From Stenotrophomonas_A sp036403795 (GTDB lineage: Bacteria; Pseudomonadota; Gammaproteobacteria; Xanthomonadales; Xanthomonadaceae): a DNA stretch of 64,000 bases. Below the pieces are notes generated by a model that did no database searches, had not been told where the DNA came from, and saw only the letters and a list, made by a program, of their open reading frames with translations. Below, in pieces: positions 17,557 to 26,146 of the stretch. Positions within the stretch are counted from its first letter, which is position 1. Each line of letters starts with the position of its first letter. Location of the stretch: assembly GCA_036403795.1 (NCBI GenBank), contig DASWQJ010000174.1, forward strand, positions 1-64,000, written 5' to 3'. A program made the position numbers and the translations under genes.

Positions 17557-17572
17557 ACGCGCTTGTTTTGAA
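17543..17572 (+). repeat. Perfect 15-bp tandem duplication at the dgkA stop
   Basis: The 15-base unit CGCGCTTGTTTTGAA occurs twice head to tail (17543-17557 and 17558-17572). The first copy encodes the last four residues and stop of DgkA; the second is noncoding. It looks like a recent slippage or repair duplication. Confidence 0.9.
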
Positions 17573-17595
17573 TCCGTCTTTCCAAGGTTGTCGCG

Positions 17596-18345
17596 ATGTC
17601 TCTTGAATTCCTAGCCGATCCCAATGTCTGGATCACCTTGTTCACGCTCAGCGCGCTGGAAATCGTGCTGGGTATCGACAACCTGGTGTTCATCTCCATC
17701 GCGGTGAGCAAGTTGCCCGAAGCCCGCCGTCCCACTGCCCGCCGTTTCGGCATCGCGGTGGCCTGCCTGACCCGCATCGGGCTGCTCGTGTCGCTGGCCT
17801 TCCTGGCGCGGATGCAGAGCGAGCTGTTCAGTGTGGGTGGGATGGGTATTTCCGTACGCGACCTGGTGTTGATCATTGGCGGCCTCTTCCTGATCGTCAA
17901 AGGCCTGATGGAGATCCGCGAGCTGATTTCCGGTGGCGAAGACCACGACCCGAGCACGAGCAAGGCCTCGGGCGTCTTCTGGATGGTCATTGCGCAAATC
18001 GCAGTGATCGATATCGTCTTTTCGCTGGACTCGGTCATCACCGCGGTCGGCATGGCCCAGCACATCCCGGTGATGATCGCCGCCATCCTGATCGCAGTGG
18101 CGATGATGCTGCTGGCGGCCAATCCGCTGGGCCGTTTCATCGATGCCAACCCGACGGTCAAGATGCTGGCGCTGGCTTTCATCCTGATGATCGGCGTGGT
18201 GCTGATCCTGGACGGCGTCGAAGTGCATTTGCCCAAGGCCTATCTTTATTCGGCCATGGGCTTCTCGGTGTTGGTGGAGTGGCTGAACCTGTTGATGCGT
18301 CGCCGCGCCGCCGCCCACCAGGTGCCCGGCGCCGGCAAGTGGTGA
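17596..18345 (+). CDS. TerC family integral membrane protein
   Basis: A 249-residue inner-membrane protein of the TerC/YgjT superfamily. The family hallmark acidic and asparagine motifs are present: LEIVLGIDNLVFISI in the first helix and IDIVFSLDSVITAVGMAQH in the middle. About seven membrane segments are predicted. Relatives export manganese or are linked to metal homeostasis and tellurite resistance; which applies here cannot be told. AAGG lies upstream of the ATG. It probably shares transcription with dgkA. I saw no yybP-ykoY-like manganese riboswitch in the 39 bases before it, which is too short for one. Confidence 0.93.
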   Translation: MSLEFLADPNVWITLFTLSALEIVLGIDNLVFISIAVSKLPEARRPTARRFGIAVACLTRIGLLVSLAFLARMQSELFSVGGMGISVRDLVLIIGGLFLIVKGLMEIRELISGGEDHDPSTSKASGVFWMVIAQIAVIDIVFSLDSVITAVGMAQHIPVMIAAILIAVAMMLLAANPLGRFIDANPTVKMLALAFILMIGVVLILDGVEVHLPKAYLYSAMGFSVLVEWLNLLMRRRAAAHQVPGAGKW

Positions 18346-18464
18346 GTCCCCGCCCGTGCCGCCCGCCTCGCGCGGGCAGGCCAGCGCGATGCCCGATGGT
18401 GAGGGCGACTTAACCCTTGGCGTGGCAAGCTGGCGGCCATTCAGTGCCGCACCGGAGATGTGCC

Positions 18465-19127
18465 ATGTCGTTGTTCCGAATCTTGTTGCTGCTGGTCGTT
18501 GCCGCGATGCTTTCCGGCTGTGGCTACAACGCCATCCAGCAGAAGGACGAGTCGGTCAAGGCGGCCTGGTCCGAGGTGCTCAACCAGTACCAGCGCCGTG
18601 CGGACCTGATTCCCAACCTGGTCAACACCGTCAAGGGCTACGCGCAGCAGGAAGAACGGGTGCTCACCGAAGTGACCAACGCCCGCGCGCGGGTCGGCCA
18701 GATCCAGGTCAATGCCAACGATACGGCTTCGTTGAAGCAGTTCCAGCAGGCACAAGGCGAGTTGGGTGGCGCACTGAGCCGCTTGATGGTGGTCAGCGAA
18801 AACTATCCGCAGCTGCAGTCGAACCAGAATTTCCGCGATCTGCAGGCACAGTTGGAAGGCACCGAGAACCGCATCACCGTGGCACGCGGCCGCTACATCC
18901 AGGCAGTGCAGGACTACAATTCCTTCATTCGTTCCTTCCCGCAGGTCATTACCGCCAAGATCTTCGGCTACAAGGAAAAGCCGAACTTCACCGTGGAGAA
19001 CGAGGCGCAGATCTCGCGGCCGCCGGCCGTGGATTTTGGTACGCAGCCGGCTCCGCCGCAGCCGCAGCCGCAGCCGCAACCGGCCCCGCAGCAACCGCAG
19101 CCGCCCGCACCCGCGCCGGCCCACTGA
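18465..19127 (+). CDS. LemA family lipoprotein
   Basis: A 220-residue LemA protein. The signal sequence ends in a lipobox, MLSGC, so it is probably lipid-anchored. The LemA core runs through SVKAAWSEVLNQYQRRADLIPNLV, the coiled-coil helices with RARV, and FNSFI-like DYNSFIRSFP before KPNFTVEN. The C-terminus is a proline/glutamine tract of about 30 residues (repeated PQ). LemA proteins occur next to TPM-domain proteins in many bacteria and are linked to envelope processes without a defined activity. The ATG at 18465 has GGAGA before it. Eleven bases separate it from the first TPM gene, indicating an operon. Confidence 0.93.
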   Translation: MSLFRILLLLVVAAMLSGCGYNAIQQKDESVKAAWSEVLNQYQRRADLIPNLVNTVKGYAQQEERVLTEVTNARARVGQIQVNANDTASLKQFQQAQGELGGALSRLMVVSENYPQLQSNQNFRDLQAQLEGTENRITVARGRYIQAVQDYNSFIRSFPQVITAKIFGYKEKPNFTVENEAQISRPPAVDFGTQPAPPQPQPQPQPAPQQPQPPAPAPAH

Positions 19128-19137
19128 GCGGCCACCG

Positions 19138-20040
19138 ATGCAGTTGATCCGGCGCACGGGATGGATGCTGCTGGCGTGGCTGGCTTTCTGCCTGCCCGCT
19201 GTCGCGCAATCGCTGGCGCCGATACCGCCGCTCGACTCGCCGGTCATCGACGGCACCGGCACGCTGGATGAAGCGGCCCGCGACCAGCTCCTCCAGCAGG
19301 CCACCGCCTTGCAGCAACGCAAGGGCAGCCAGCTGCAGATCCTCATCGTGCCGACCACCGAGCCAGAAGACATCGCGCCCTACACCCAGCGCGTGTTCGA
19401 CCAATGGAAGCTCGGCCGCAAGGGCATCGACGACGGTGTGCTGCTGGTGGTCGCCAAGGACGATCGGCGCGTGCGCATCCAGCCCGGCTACGGCCTGGAA
19501 GGCGCGATTCCCGACGCGATCGCTAACCGCATCATCCAGGAGTACATGGCGCCGCGTTTCAGGGCGGGCGACTATGCCGGCGGCATCACCGAAGCCACGG
19601 CCATGCTGGTCAAGCTCATTGATGGCGAACCCCTGCCCGAACCGGTGGCCGACAACCCGCCCGCCGGTGGCGGCGGAAGTGGCGGCGGGTGGCTCGTCGC
19701 CCTGTTCGTGGGCTTTGTCGCGGCCAACCTGGCGCGCGGCATTTTCTCCGGTGCCCCGCGTCCTTTGCGCGCCCTGCTGACCGGTGTGGCGGCGGCGGGC
19801 GCGGCATTGCTGCTGACCTCGTTGTTCATTCCCAGCGGCCTGGCCGGGCTGATCGGCCTGGGCCTGGGGCTGGTGTCCGGAACGCCCGGCCGCTTCGTCC
19901 GCCAGGGCGGGTGGGGCGCAGGCGGGTTCGGCGGCGGCTGGGGCGGCGGAGGTTTCGGCGGTGGTGGTGGATTCGGCGGCGGCGGCTGGGGCGGTGGCGG
20001 CGGGTCGTCCGGAGGCGGTGGCGCCTCGGGGAGCTGGTGA
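19138..20040 (+). CDS. TPM-domain membrane protein (YgcG type)
   Basis: A 300-residue protein with a signal peptide (WMLLAWLAFCLPAVAQ), a periplasmic TPM/DUF477 domain (about 30-175, with VIDGTGTLDEAARDQL, DDGVLLVVAKDDRRVRIQPGYGLEG and RFRAGDYAGGI), two membrane helices (about 185-245) and a glycine-rich tail of about 50 residues. This is the common YgcG architecture; the TPM fold has been linked to phosphatase activity and to photosystem repair in plants. Its stop overlaps the start of the second TPM gene (TGATG). Neighbours suggest a LemA-TPM complex. Confidence 0.92.
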   Translation: MQLIRRTGWMLLAWLAFCLPAVAQSLAPIPPLDSPVIDGTGTLDEAARDQLLQQATALQQRKGSQLQILIVPTTEPEDIAPYTQRVFDQWKLGRKGIDDGVLLVVAKDDRRVRIQPGYGLEGAIPDAIANRIIQEYMAPRFRAGDYAGGITEATAMLVKLIDGEPLPEPVADNPPAGGGGSGGGWLVALFVGFVAANLARGIFSGAPRPLRALLTGVAAAGAALLLTSLFIPSGLAGLIGLGLGLVSGTPGRFVRQGGWGAGGFGGGWGGGGFGGGGGFGGGGWGGGGGSSGGGGASGSW

Positions 20041-20531
20041 TGCGCTGGCTCCGGCACTTCTTTTCACCCTCGGCGCGACGTCTGTTCCCGCCTGCCACGC
20101 TGGACGCGATCACTGCCGCCATCGCGGCGGGCGAGCGCTTGCACAGTGGCGAAGTCATGTTCGCGGTGGAAGCCGATCTGGCACTTTCGGAGCTCTGGGC
20201 CGGTGCCACCCCACGTCAACGCGCAGAAGCGGCCTTTGCCCGGCTGCGCACCTGGGACACCCGCGCCAACAACGGCGTGCTGATCTATCTACTGCTGGCC
20301 GACCATGCGATCGAGATCGTGGCCGACCGTGGGTTGCAGGGCCGGGTGTCGCCGGCCCAATGGCAAGAAGTCTGTCGCCGGATGCAGGCGCAACTTCAGG
20401 CCGGCGAACCGGGCGCGGCGGTGATCGGTGCGGTGGATGCGGTCTGTTCCCTGTTGGCCGAGCACTATCCGCCCGATCCGCGGGCACCCGACGAGGACGA
20501 GTTGCCCAACCGCCCCACCTTCCTGGGTTGA
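20040..20531 (+). CDS. Second, soluble TPM-domain protein
   Basis: A 163-residue protein holding a TPM_phosphatase domain without signal peptide or clear membrane helix: MRWLRHFFSPSARRLFPPATLDAI, then GVLIYLLLADHAIEIVADRGL, matching the diagnostic N-[NG]-V-L-[IL]-x3-DH pattern of the shorter TPM proteins. The ATG shares its A with the stop of the preceding gene (TGATG), so translation is coupled. LemA plus a long and a short TPM protein is a recurring gene trio in proteobacteria. The function is unknown. Confidence 0.9.
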   Translation: MRWLRHFFSPSARRLFPPATLDAITAAIAAGERLHSGEVMFAVEADLALSELWAGATPRQRAEAAFARLRTWDTRANNGVLIYLLLADHAIEIVADRGLQGRVSPAQWQEVCRRMQAQLQAGEPGAAVIGAVDAVCSLLAEHYPPDPRAPDEDELPNRPTFLG

Positions 20532-20594
20532 AGGCGGGTTCGGCGGCGGGGCTGGCGATGGCAGAATAGCGCCTGGTTCCGGCAAGGTTGTCCC

Positions 20595-21482
20595 GTGATC
20601 TATCTCCACCACATCGATCCCATCGCCTTTTCACTCGGTCCCGTGCAGGTGCACTGGTACGGATTGATGTACCTGGCCGGTTTCCTGGCCGCCTGGTGGC
20701 TGGGGCGCCAACGCATCCGCGCCGGACGCTTGCCCGGTGTCGGCATGGAAGGCTTCTCCGACCTGCTGTTCTACGCGATGTTGGGCGTGGTGATCGGCGG
20801 GCGGGTGGGCTACATGCTGTTCTATTCGTTTGACGCCTTGCTGGCCAATCCGCTGATCCTGTTCAAGGTGTGGGAAGGCGGCATGAGCTTCCACGGCGGC
20901 TTGCTGGGCGTGGTCGCCGGTTGCCTGTGGTGGGTGCGACGGCAGCGGCTGCATTTCTTCGATGTCATGGACTTCGTCTCCCCGCTGGTGCCGTTGGGCC
21001 TGGGCTTCGGGCGGCTCGGCAACTACATCGGCGGCGAGTTGTGGGGCAAGTACACCGATGCCCATTGGGGCGTGGTCTTTCCGCACGCCGAAGCCAGCCT
21101 TCAAGGCTTGGCGTGGGATCAGATACAGGCGCAGTACGCCACCGGCGCGCTGGATCGCCTGGCCCGTCATCCCTCGCAGTTGTACGAAGCGCTGCTGGAA
21201 GGCGTGGTCATGTTCGTGGTGCTGTGGTTCTACTCGGCTCGTCCGCGGGCGCGCTACGCAGTGTCCGGCTTGTTTGCGCTGCTGTATGGCGGTTTCCGAT
21301 TCCTGGTCGAATTCGTACGGATGCCCGACAACGGCCTCTACGTGGCGTTCGGTTGGCTGACCCGCGGCCAGATACTGAGCCTGCCGCTGATCGCGCTGGG
21401 CCTGTGGTGGTTGTGGCTGTCGCGGAGCGCGCCGGTCTTGCAGCCCGCCCCGGCCCTGGCCGAGAAGGAGAATGCTGCGTGA
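20595..21482 (+). CDS. lgt: Prolipoprotein diacylglyceryl transferase
   Basis: Lgt attaches diacylglycerol from phosphatidylglycerol to the lipobox cysteine of prolipoproteins, such as the LemA protein here. The 295-residue polytopic product has HWYGLMYLAGF near the N-terminus, MSFHGGLLG with the conserved His, and the Lgt signature GRLGNYIGGELWG carrying the essential Arg. RMPDNG in the C-terminal third is also conserved. It begins with GTG (20595) after AAGG. Its stop overlaps the thyA start by four bases (GTGA), and lgt-thyA is a widely conserved pair. Confidence 0.97.
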   Translation: MIYLHHIDPIAFSLGPVQVHWYGLMYLAGFLAAWWLGRQRIRAGRLPGVGMEGFSDLLFYAMLGVVIGGRVGYMLFYSFDALLANPLILFKVWEGGMSFHGGLLGVVAGCLWWVRRQRLHFFDVMDFVSPLVPLGLGFGRLGNYIGGELWGKYTDAHWGVVFPHAEASLQGLAWDQIQAQYATGALDRLARHPSQLYEALLEGVVMFVVLWFYSARPRARYAVSGLFALLYGGFRFLVEFVRMPDNGLYVAFGWLTRGQILSLPLIALGLWWLWLSRSAPVLQPAPALAEKENAA

Positions 21483-22273
21483 AGCAATACCTGGAACTGT
21501 TGCGCCACGTGCTCGAGCGCGGTGCCGAGAAATCCGATCGCACCGGTACCGGCACGCGCAGTGTGTTCGGCTGGCAGATGCGCTTCGACCTGGGCGAAGG
21601 CTTTCCGCTGGTCACGACCAAGAAGCTGCACTTGCGCTCCATCGTCCACGAGCTGCTCTGGTTCCTGCAGGGCGATACCAACACCGCCTACCTGAAGGAA
21701 AACAAGGTCGGCATCTGGGACGAGTGGGCGGACGAGAACGGCGACCTCGGGCCGGTCTACGGCAAGCAATGGCGTCGTTGGCCGGACGGCAAGGGCGGGC
21801 ATATCGACCAGATGCAATGGCTGGTCGATGAGATCAAGCGCAATCCGGATTCGCGCCGGCTGGTGATCAGTGCCTGGAACGTGGCCGAACTGCCGCAGAT
21901 GGCGCTGATGCCCTGCCACAGTCTTTTCCAGTTCTACGTCGTGGACGGCAAGCTGAGCTGCCAGCTTTACCAGCGCAGCGGCGACATCTTCCTGGGCGTG
22001 CCGTTCAACATCGCCAGCTACGCCCTGCTCACCCACATGGTGGCGCAAGCCACTGGCCTGGGCGTGGGCGACTTCGTGCACACGTTGGGCGACGCACACC
22101 TGTATTCCAATCACTTCGAGCAAGCCCGCGAACAATTGACCCGCGCCCCGCGAGCGCTGCCCACGTTGCGCCTCAATCCCGAGGTGCGGGATTTGTTCGG
22201 ATTCCGCTTCGAAGACATCGTGATCGAACACTACGATCCGTATCCGGCCATCAAGGCCCCGGTGGCGGTCTGA
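21479..22273 (+). CDS. thyA: Thymidylate synthase
   Basis: ThyA methylates dUMP to dTMP using methylene-tetrahydrofolate, yielding dihydrofolate that FolA, encoded next, recycles. The 264 residues equal the E. coli length. Visible motifs: RTGTGTRSVFG near the N-terminus, the catalytic Cys146 in ALMPCHSLFQFYV, QRSGDIFLGVPFN and the HTLGDAHLY/NH segment. It starts at GTG 21479, overlapping the end of lgt, and its own stop overlaps the folA start (TGATG), so lgt, thyA and folA are translationally chained. Confidence 0.98.
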   Translation: MKQYLELLRHVLERGAEKSDRTGTGTRSVFGWQMRFDLGEGFPLVTTKKLHLRSIVHELLWFLQGDTNTAYLKENKVGIWDEWADENGDLGPVYGKQWRRWPDGKGGHIDQMQWLVDEIKRNPDSRRLVISAWNVAELPQMALMPCHSLFQFYVVDGKLSCQLYQRSGDIFLGVPFNIASYALLTHMVAQATGLGVGDFVHTLGDAHLYSNHFEQAREQLTRAPRALPTLRLNPEVRDLFGFRFEDIVIEHYDPYPAIKAPVAV

Positions 22274-22863
22274 TGGCGGCTTCGCCTTCGGTGCGCCTGG
22301 TCGTGGCGCTCGATCGCCAACGCGCGATCGGCCGCGACAATGCGTTGGCCTGGCAATTGCCGGATGACCTGAAACACTTCAAGGCCGTGACCCTGGGCAA
22401 ACCCGTATTGATGGGGCGCCGCACTGCCGAGTCACTGGGCCGCGCGCTGCCGGGACGCACCAACCTGGTCATGACGCGTTCGGGCCACGCGCCGTTCGAG
22501 GGCATGGCCGCGGTGGCCGACGTCCAACAGGCATTGGCGATCGCCACCGAGCTGGGCGCAGAAGCGCTCTGCGTGATCGGCGGCGGCGAGATCTACCGCC
22601 AGACGCTGCCGCTGGCGGAGGTGCTGCAGGTGACTCACGTCGATACGGTCATCGAGCGGGCCGACACGTTTTTTCCGTCATGGGAGCCGACCCAATGGCA
22701 GGCCGTGTCACGCCAGCCGCATCCGGCCGATGCCAGGCATGCATTTGCGTTCGAGTTCGTCGAGTATCGCCGCACCGCCCATCGGCCTGAGACCGTGCCA
22801 GGTGCTCGTGCCGGCGCGACCGGTGGACCGGCCAGGCCTGAAAAGCATGCACTGATGCCCTGA
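22273..22863 (+). CDS. folA: Dihydrofolate reductase with C-terminal extension
   Basis: FolA reduces dihydrofolate to tetrahydrofolate with NADPH. Conserved parts include VVALDRQRAIGRDNALAWQLPDDLKHFK with the catalytic Asp, PVLMGRRTAESLG, LPGRTNLVMTR and VIGGGEIYRQTLPLA. The DHFR domain is complete by about residue 168 (FEFVEYRR). Residues 169-196 form an extension rich in Pro, Ala and Gly (starting TAHRPETVPG) with no family counterpart. The stop lies only 25 bases from the end of convergent apaH, which carries a similar low-complexity tail. The start overlaps thyA. Confidence 0.96.
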   Translation: MAASPSVRLVVALDRQRAIGRDNALAWQLPDDLKHFKAVTLGKPVLMGRRTAESLGRALPGRTNLVMTRSGHAPFEGMAAVADVQQALAIATELGAEALCVIGGGEIYRQTLPLAEVLQVTHVDTVIERADTFFPSWEPTQWQAVSRQPHPADARHAFAFEFVEYRRTAHRPETVPGARAGATGGPARPEKHALMP

Positions 22864-22888
22864 CTGGATAGCCGGCCAGCTGCCGTGC

Positions 22889-23851
22889 TCAGCCTTCCTG
22901 CTTGCCCTGTGGCATCGCGGGTGCTGGGTCGCGGCGCGGTCCGTTCGTGTTGGCGGGGCGATTTCCCTGCGGTGGCCGATTGCCCTGCGGTCGCCGGGGC
23001 GGGTGCGAGCGCGGCGCCGGTGGCGGCCCGTCGACCTCGCGACCGGGAACCTGCAGGACGCGCAGCTCTTCGGTATCCAGTTGCAACGCGGTGAGCTTGC
23101 CGCCCCATACCGCGCCCGTGTCGATCGCGTGCACGCCCTGGGTGATCGTCAGGCCCAGCGTGGACCAATGGCCGCAGACGACCTTGAGGTCGCGCTCGAC
23201 GCGCCCCGGCACTTCGAACCACGGGTACAGGCCCTGCGCCTGCGTCCCGGGCGTGCCTTTGTCTTCATTGCTGATGCGGCCGCGCGGCGTGCAATAGCGC
23301 ATGCGCGTGAGCAGGTTGATGATGGCGCGGCTTCGGTCGTGGCCACTCAATCCTGGCGACCATCCGGGCCGATCGCCGTACATGTTGCGCAACAACTTGC
23401 GATAACCGTTGCCCTGCAATTGCACTTCCACTTCGCGTGCATGTTTCTCGGCCAGCTGGGTGGTCCACTTCGGCGCCAGGCCAGCGTGCACCATCATCCA
23501 GCCCAGGGCGCGGTCGACGTGCACCAGCTTCTGCATCCGTAGCCAATCGAGCAGCACATCGCGATCTTCGGCGGTCACGACCCGCAACAGGTCCGGGTTG
23601 ACCTTGCGCTGCTCTTCTTCCGAACGCGCACCGACCGCCAACAGCGACAGGTCGTGGTTACCCAGCACGACCACGCTTTGGTCGCGCAACGAATGCACCA
23701 GGCGCAGGGTCTCCAGCGACTGGCCGCCGCGATTGACCAGGTCGCCACAGAACCACAGCCGATCTTGCGCGGGGTCGAAGCGGATCTTTTCCAGCAGGCG
23801 CTGGGTGACGTCATAGCATCCCTGCAGGTCGCCGATGGCCCAGACACTCAT
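22889..23851 (-). CDS. apaH: Diadenosine tetraphosphatase with proline-rich tail
   Basis: ApaH hydrolyses Ap4A to two ADP and removes nucleoside-tetraphosphate RNA caps. The phosphatase motifs are GDLQGCYD, GDLVNRGG, GNHDLSLL, VHAGLAPKW and CGHWSTLG. The enzyme core ends near residue 270. Residues about 275-320 are a low-complexity tail rich in Pro, Arg, Gly and Asn, with PQGNRP repeated. The usual length is about 280. It is last in the lptD-surA-pdxA-rsmA-apaG-apaH operon, 13 bases after apaG. Confidence 0.96.
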   Translation of the reverse strand: MSVWAIGDLQGCYDVTQRLLEKIRFDPAQDRLWFCGDLVNRGGQSLETLRLVHSLRDQSVVVLGNHDLSLLAVGARSEEEQRKVNPDLLRVVTAEDRDVLLDWLRMQKLVHVDRALGWMMVHAGLAPKWTTQLAEKHAREVEVQLQGNGYRKLLRNMYGDRPGWSPGLSGHDRSRAIINLLTRMRYCTPRGRISNEDKGTPGTQAQGLYPWFEVPGRVERDLKVVCGHWSTLGLTITQGVHAIDTGAVWGGKLTALQLDTEELRVLQVPGREVDGPPPAPRSHPPRRPQGNRPPQGNRPANTNGPRRDPAPAMPQGKQEG

Positions 23852-23864
23852 GCGATGGTCCTCA

Positions 23865-24248
23865 TCAGTGCAGCGTCCTGGGCGTGTTCAGTAGAAAGGG
23901 AGTGATCGGCGCGCTGAAGGTCGTGCCGTCGTCGGCGAGCAGGTCGTAACTGCCCTGCATGCTGCCTTCGTCGGTGTCCAGCAGTACGGCCGAGGTGTAG
24001 CGGAAATCCTCGCCCGGGCGCAGCCACGGCTGCTCGCCAACCACGCCATCGCCGTCGACATACTCGACCCGGCCATTGCCATGCCGGATCTCCCAGTGAC
24101 GGGCAATCAGCCGAGCGCCGACCTGGCCGGTATTGCGGATATGGATCGTGTAGGCGAACGCATAGCGTCCCTCGGCGGGAAGCGATTGATCGTCCAGGAA
24201 ACGAGGGGATACCTGGACCTGGACCTGGTAGCGCGAAGCGTCTTGCAT
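23865..24248 (-). CDS. apaG: Co2+/Mg2+ efflux protein ApaG
   Basis: A 127-residue DUF525 protein with a fibronectin-III-like beta sandwich. Core motifs: FAYTIHIRNTGQVGARLIARHW, then VDGDGVVGEQPWLRPGEDFRYTSAV and MQGSYDLLADDG. ApaG is usually encoded between rsmA and apaH, as here, and is linked to cobalt resistance and possibly nucleotide binding; its biochemical role is unsettled. The ATG at 24246-24248 gives MQDASRYQVQVQVSPRF, matching the family start. Confidence 0.96.
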   Translation of the reverse strand: MQDASRYQVQVQVSPRFLDDQSLPAEGRYAFAYTIHIRNTGQVGARLIARHWEIRHGNGRVEYVDGDGVVGEQPWLRPGEDFRYTSAVLLDTDEGSMQGSYDLLADDGTTFSAPITPFLLNTPRTLH

Positions 24249-24283
24249 GGCCGGAGTGTAAGCAAAGCGTAGGGGAGGGCGCG

Positions 24284-25096
24284 TCAAGCCACGACGACGT
24301 TGGCCAGGCGGATGAAGTCGCCCACTTTCAACTGCTCGGCGCGGGCATCGGGCCGCACATCGGCTGCCTCGAAGTGGCGTGCGTCGCAAACATTGGAAAG
24401 GGCATTGCGCAGTGTCTTGCGACGTTGGCCGAACGCGGCGCGAACCACCTCGGCGAAACGTGCCCGGTCCTGGATGCCGATCTGGCCGGGGTCGCGGGGA
24501 ATCAGTCGGGCCACCGCCGAATCCACCTTGGGAGGTGGTCGAAAAGCACCCGGCGGCACCACAAACAGCGAGTGCACTTCGCACGAGGCCTGCAGCATGA
24601 CGCTGAGACGTCCATACACCTTGCTGCCGGGGCCGGCGGCCATGCGGTCCACCACTTCCTTTTGCAGCATGAAATGCATGTCGGCGATCGCGCCGGCATG
24701 TTCAAGCGCGTGGAACAGGATCGGTGAAGAGATGTTGTAGGGCAGGTTGCCGACCAGCCGCAGCTTGCCGCCCGCGGCCAGCGCGGTGAAGTCCACCTTC
24801 AGCACATCGCGATGGATGATGGTCAGCTCACCCAGCGGGGCAGTGGCGGCGGTCAGCGGGGCGATCAGGTCGCGATCGAATTCGATCACCGTCAGCTCGC
24901 CATGCCGGCGCAGCAGCGGCAGGGTGATGGCCCCTTGGCCGGGCCCGATCTCGACCAGCCGTTCGCCCGGGCGCGGATCCACCGCCTGCACGATGCGGTC
25001 GATGTAGTACCGATCGGCCAGGAAATGCTGGCCCAGGGATTTCTTGGCGGGCGCGCCGAAGCCAATGTCTGAGGCGGGTGGGGTCGTGCGAGTCAT
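24284..25096 (-). CDS. rsmA: 16S rRNA (adenine1518/1519-N6) dimethyltransferase
   Basis: RsmA (KsgA) dimethylates two adjacent adenines in the 3' hairpin of 16S rRNA during small-subunit assembly. The 270-residue product has KKSLGQHFL, the SAM motif VEIGPGQGAITLPLL, the acidic VIEFDRDL, and the catalytic NLPYNISSPIL, followed by VPPGAFRPPPKVDSAV and FGQRRKTLRNAL. I use the ATG at 25094-25096; an upstream in-frame start would add 34 unconserved residues. It lies 56 bases after pdxA in the conserved operon. Confidence 0.97.
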   Translation of the reverse strand: MTRTTPPASDIGFGAPAKKSLGQHFLADRYYIDRIVQAVDPRPGERLVEIGPGQGAITLPLLRRHGELTVIEFDRDLIAPLTAATAPLGELTIIHRDVLKVDFTALAAGGKLRLVGNLPYNISSPILFHALEHAGAIADMHFMLQKEVVDRMAAGPGSKVYGRLSVMLQASCEVHSLFVVPPGAFRPPPKVDSAVARLIPRDPGQIGIQDRARFAEVVRAAFGQRRKTLRNALSNVCDARHFEAADVRPDARAEQLKVGDFIRLANVVVA

Positions 25097-25152
25097 CGCG
25101 GGAATTCTAGTGGCTGCGGCGTGACTTGCGGCGAAATTGCGCCGACAAGGCC

Positions 25153-26142
25153 TCAGCGGGGACGCAGGCGGCGGCGCTGTCCGGCCAGTCGTGCACACAA
25201 TTGCGTTGCGGCAAACAAGCTGGACGGGTCGGCGATCCCGCGGCCTGCCAGGTCCAGGGCGGTGCCATGGTCGACTGCAACGCGAGGGTAGGGCAGGCCC
25301 AGCGTGATGTTCACCGCCTGCTCGAAGCCGCTGTACTTGAGCACCGGCAGCCCCTGGTCGTGGTACATCGCCACCACCACGTCGAACTCGGCCAGCTTGC
25401 GCGGCAAGAAGGCCGTGTCGGCCGGCAGGGGACCGATGAGGTGCATTCCTTCGGCCCTGAGCACTTCCAGGGCAGGAATGACGATGTCCAGCTCTTCGCG
25501 GCCCAGGTGACCGTCTTCGCCCGCGTGCGGATTGAGGCCCAGCACGGCGATGCGCGGCGATGCCAGCCCGAAATCGTCCCGCAGGGCTCGCCAGGTGATC
25601 CGAAGGCAGCGCGTCAGCGCCTGGGCGGTGATCGCGTCGGCCACCGAGCGCAGCGGCAAATGGGTAGTCACCAGGGCGACGCGGACGATGTCGTTGGCCA
25701 GCATCATCACCACCTCGCGTCCGGCCTGCGTGGCCAGCAACTCGGTGGTGCCGGTGTAGGCGATTCCGCCTTCGTTGATGACCGCTTTGTGCACCGGACC
25801 GGTGACGATGCCGTCGGCTCGGCCTGCCAGGCAGGCGCCCGCGGCATCGAGCAGGGCGGCGATCACGGCAGGGGCGTTGGCTGGATCCGGATGGCCGGGG
25901 CGGCTGCGCTGGGCCAGCGGGACGGGTTGCAGGGCCATTTCGCCCGGCAGGCGCGCGCTGCGATCAGGCGGCAGCAGGTGCAGTGGCAGACCCAGCGCGG
26001 CAGCGGCCGCGGTCAGCGTGGCCGGGTCGGCGTAGGTCACCAGATGGCAATCCTGGCGCGGTTGCTGCGCCAGGCGGACACACAGTTCCGGCCCGATCCC
26101 TGCCGGCTCGCCCGGTACCAGCGCGAGCGTGGGCAGGTCCAT
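25153..26142 (-). CDS. pdxA: 4-hydroxythreonine-4-phosphate dehydrogenase
   Basis: PdxA oxidises 4-phosphohydroxy-L-threonine in pyridoxal phosphate synthesis; the product is condensed by PdxJ. The 329-residue protein starts MDLPTLALVPGEPAGIGPEL. Metal and substrate motifs are GPVHKAVINEGG, GLNPHAGEDG, MYHDQGLPVLK and DHGTALD, containing the zinc-binding histidines. The ATG (26140-26142) is four bases past the surA stop, indicating coupling. The neighbouring order surA-pdxA-rsmA is the standard gammaproteobacterial one. Confidence 0.97.
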   Translation of the reverse strand: MDLPTLALVPGEPAGIGPELCVRLAQQPRQDCHLVTYADPATLTAAAAALGLPLHLLPPDRSARLPGEMALQPVPLAQRSRPGHPDPANAPAVIAALLDAAGACLAGRADGIVTGPVHKAVINEGGIAYTGTTELLATQAGREVVMMLANDIVRVALVTTHLPLRSVADAITAQALTRCLRITWRALRDDFGLASPRIAVLGLNPHAGEDGHLGREELDIVIPALEVLRAEGMHLIGPLPADTAFLPRKLAEFDVVVAMYHDQGLPVLKYSGFEQAVNITLGLPYPRVAVDHGTALDLAGRGIADPSSLFAATQLCARLAGQRRRLRPR

Positions 26143-26146
26143 GGGC

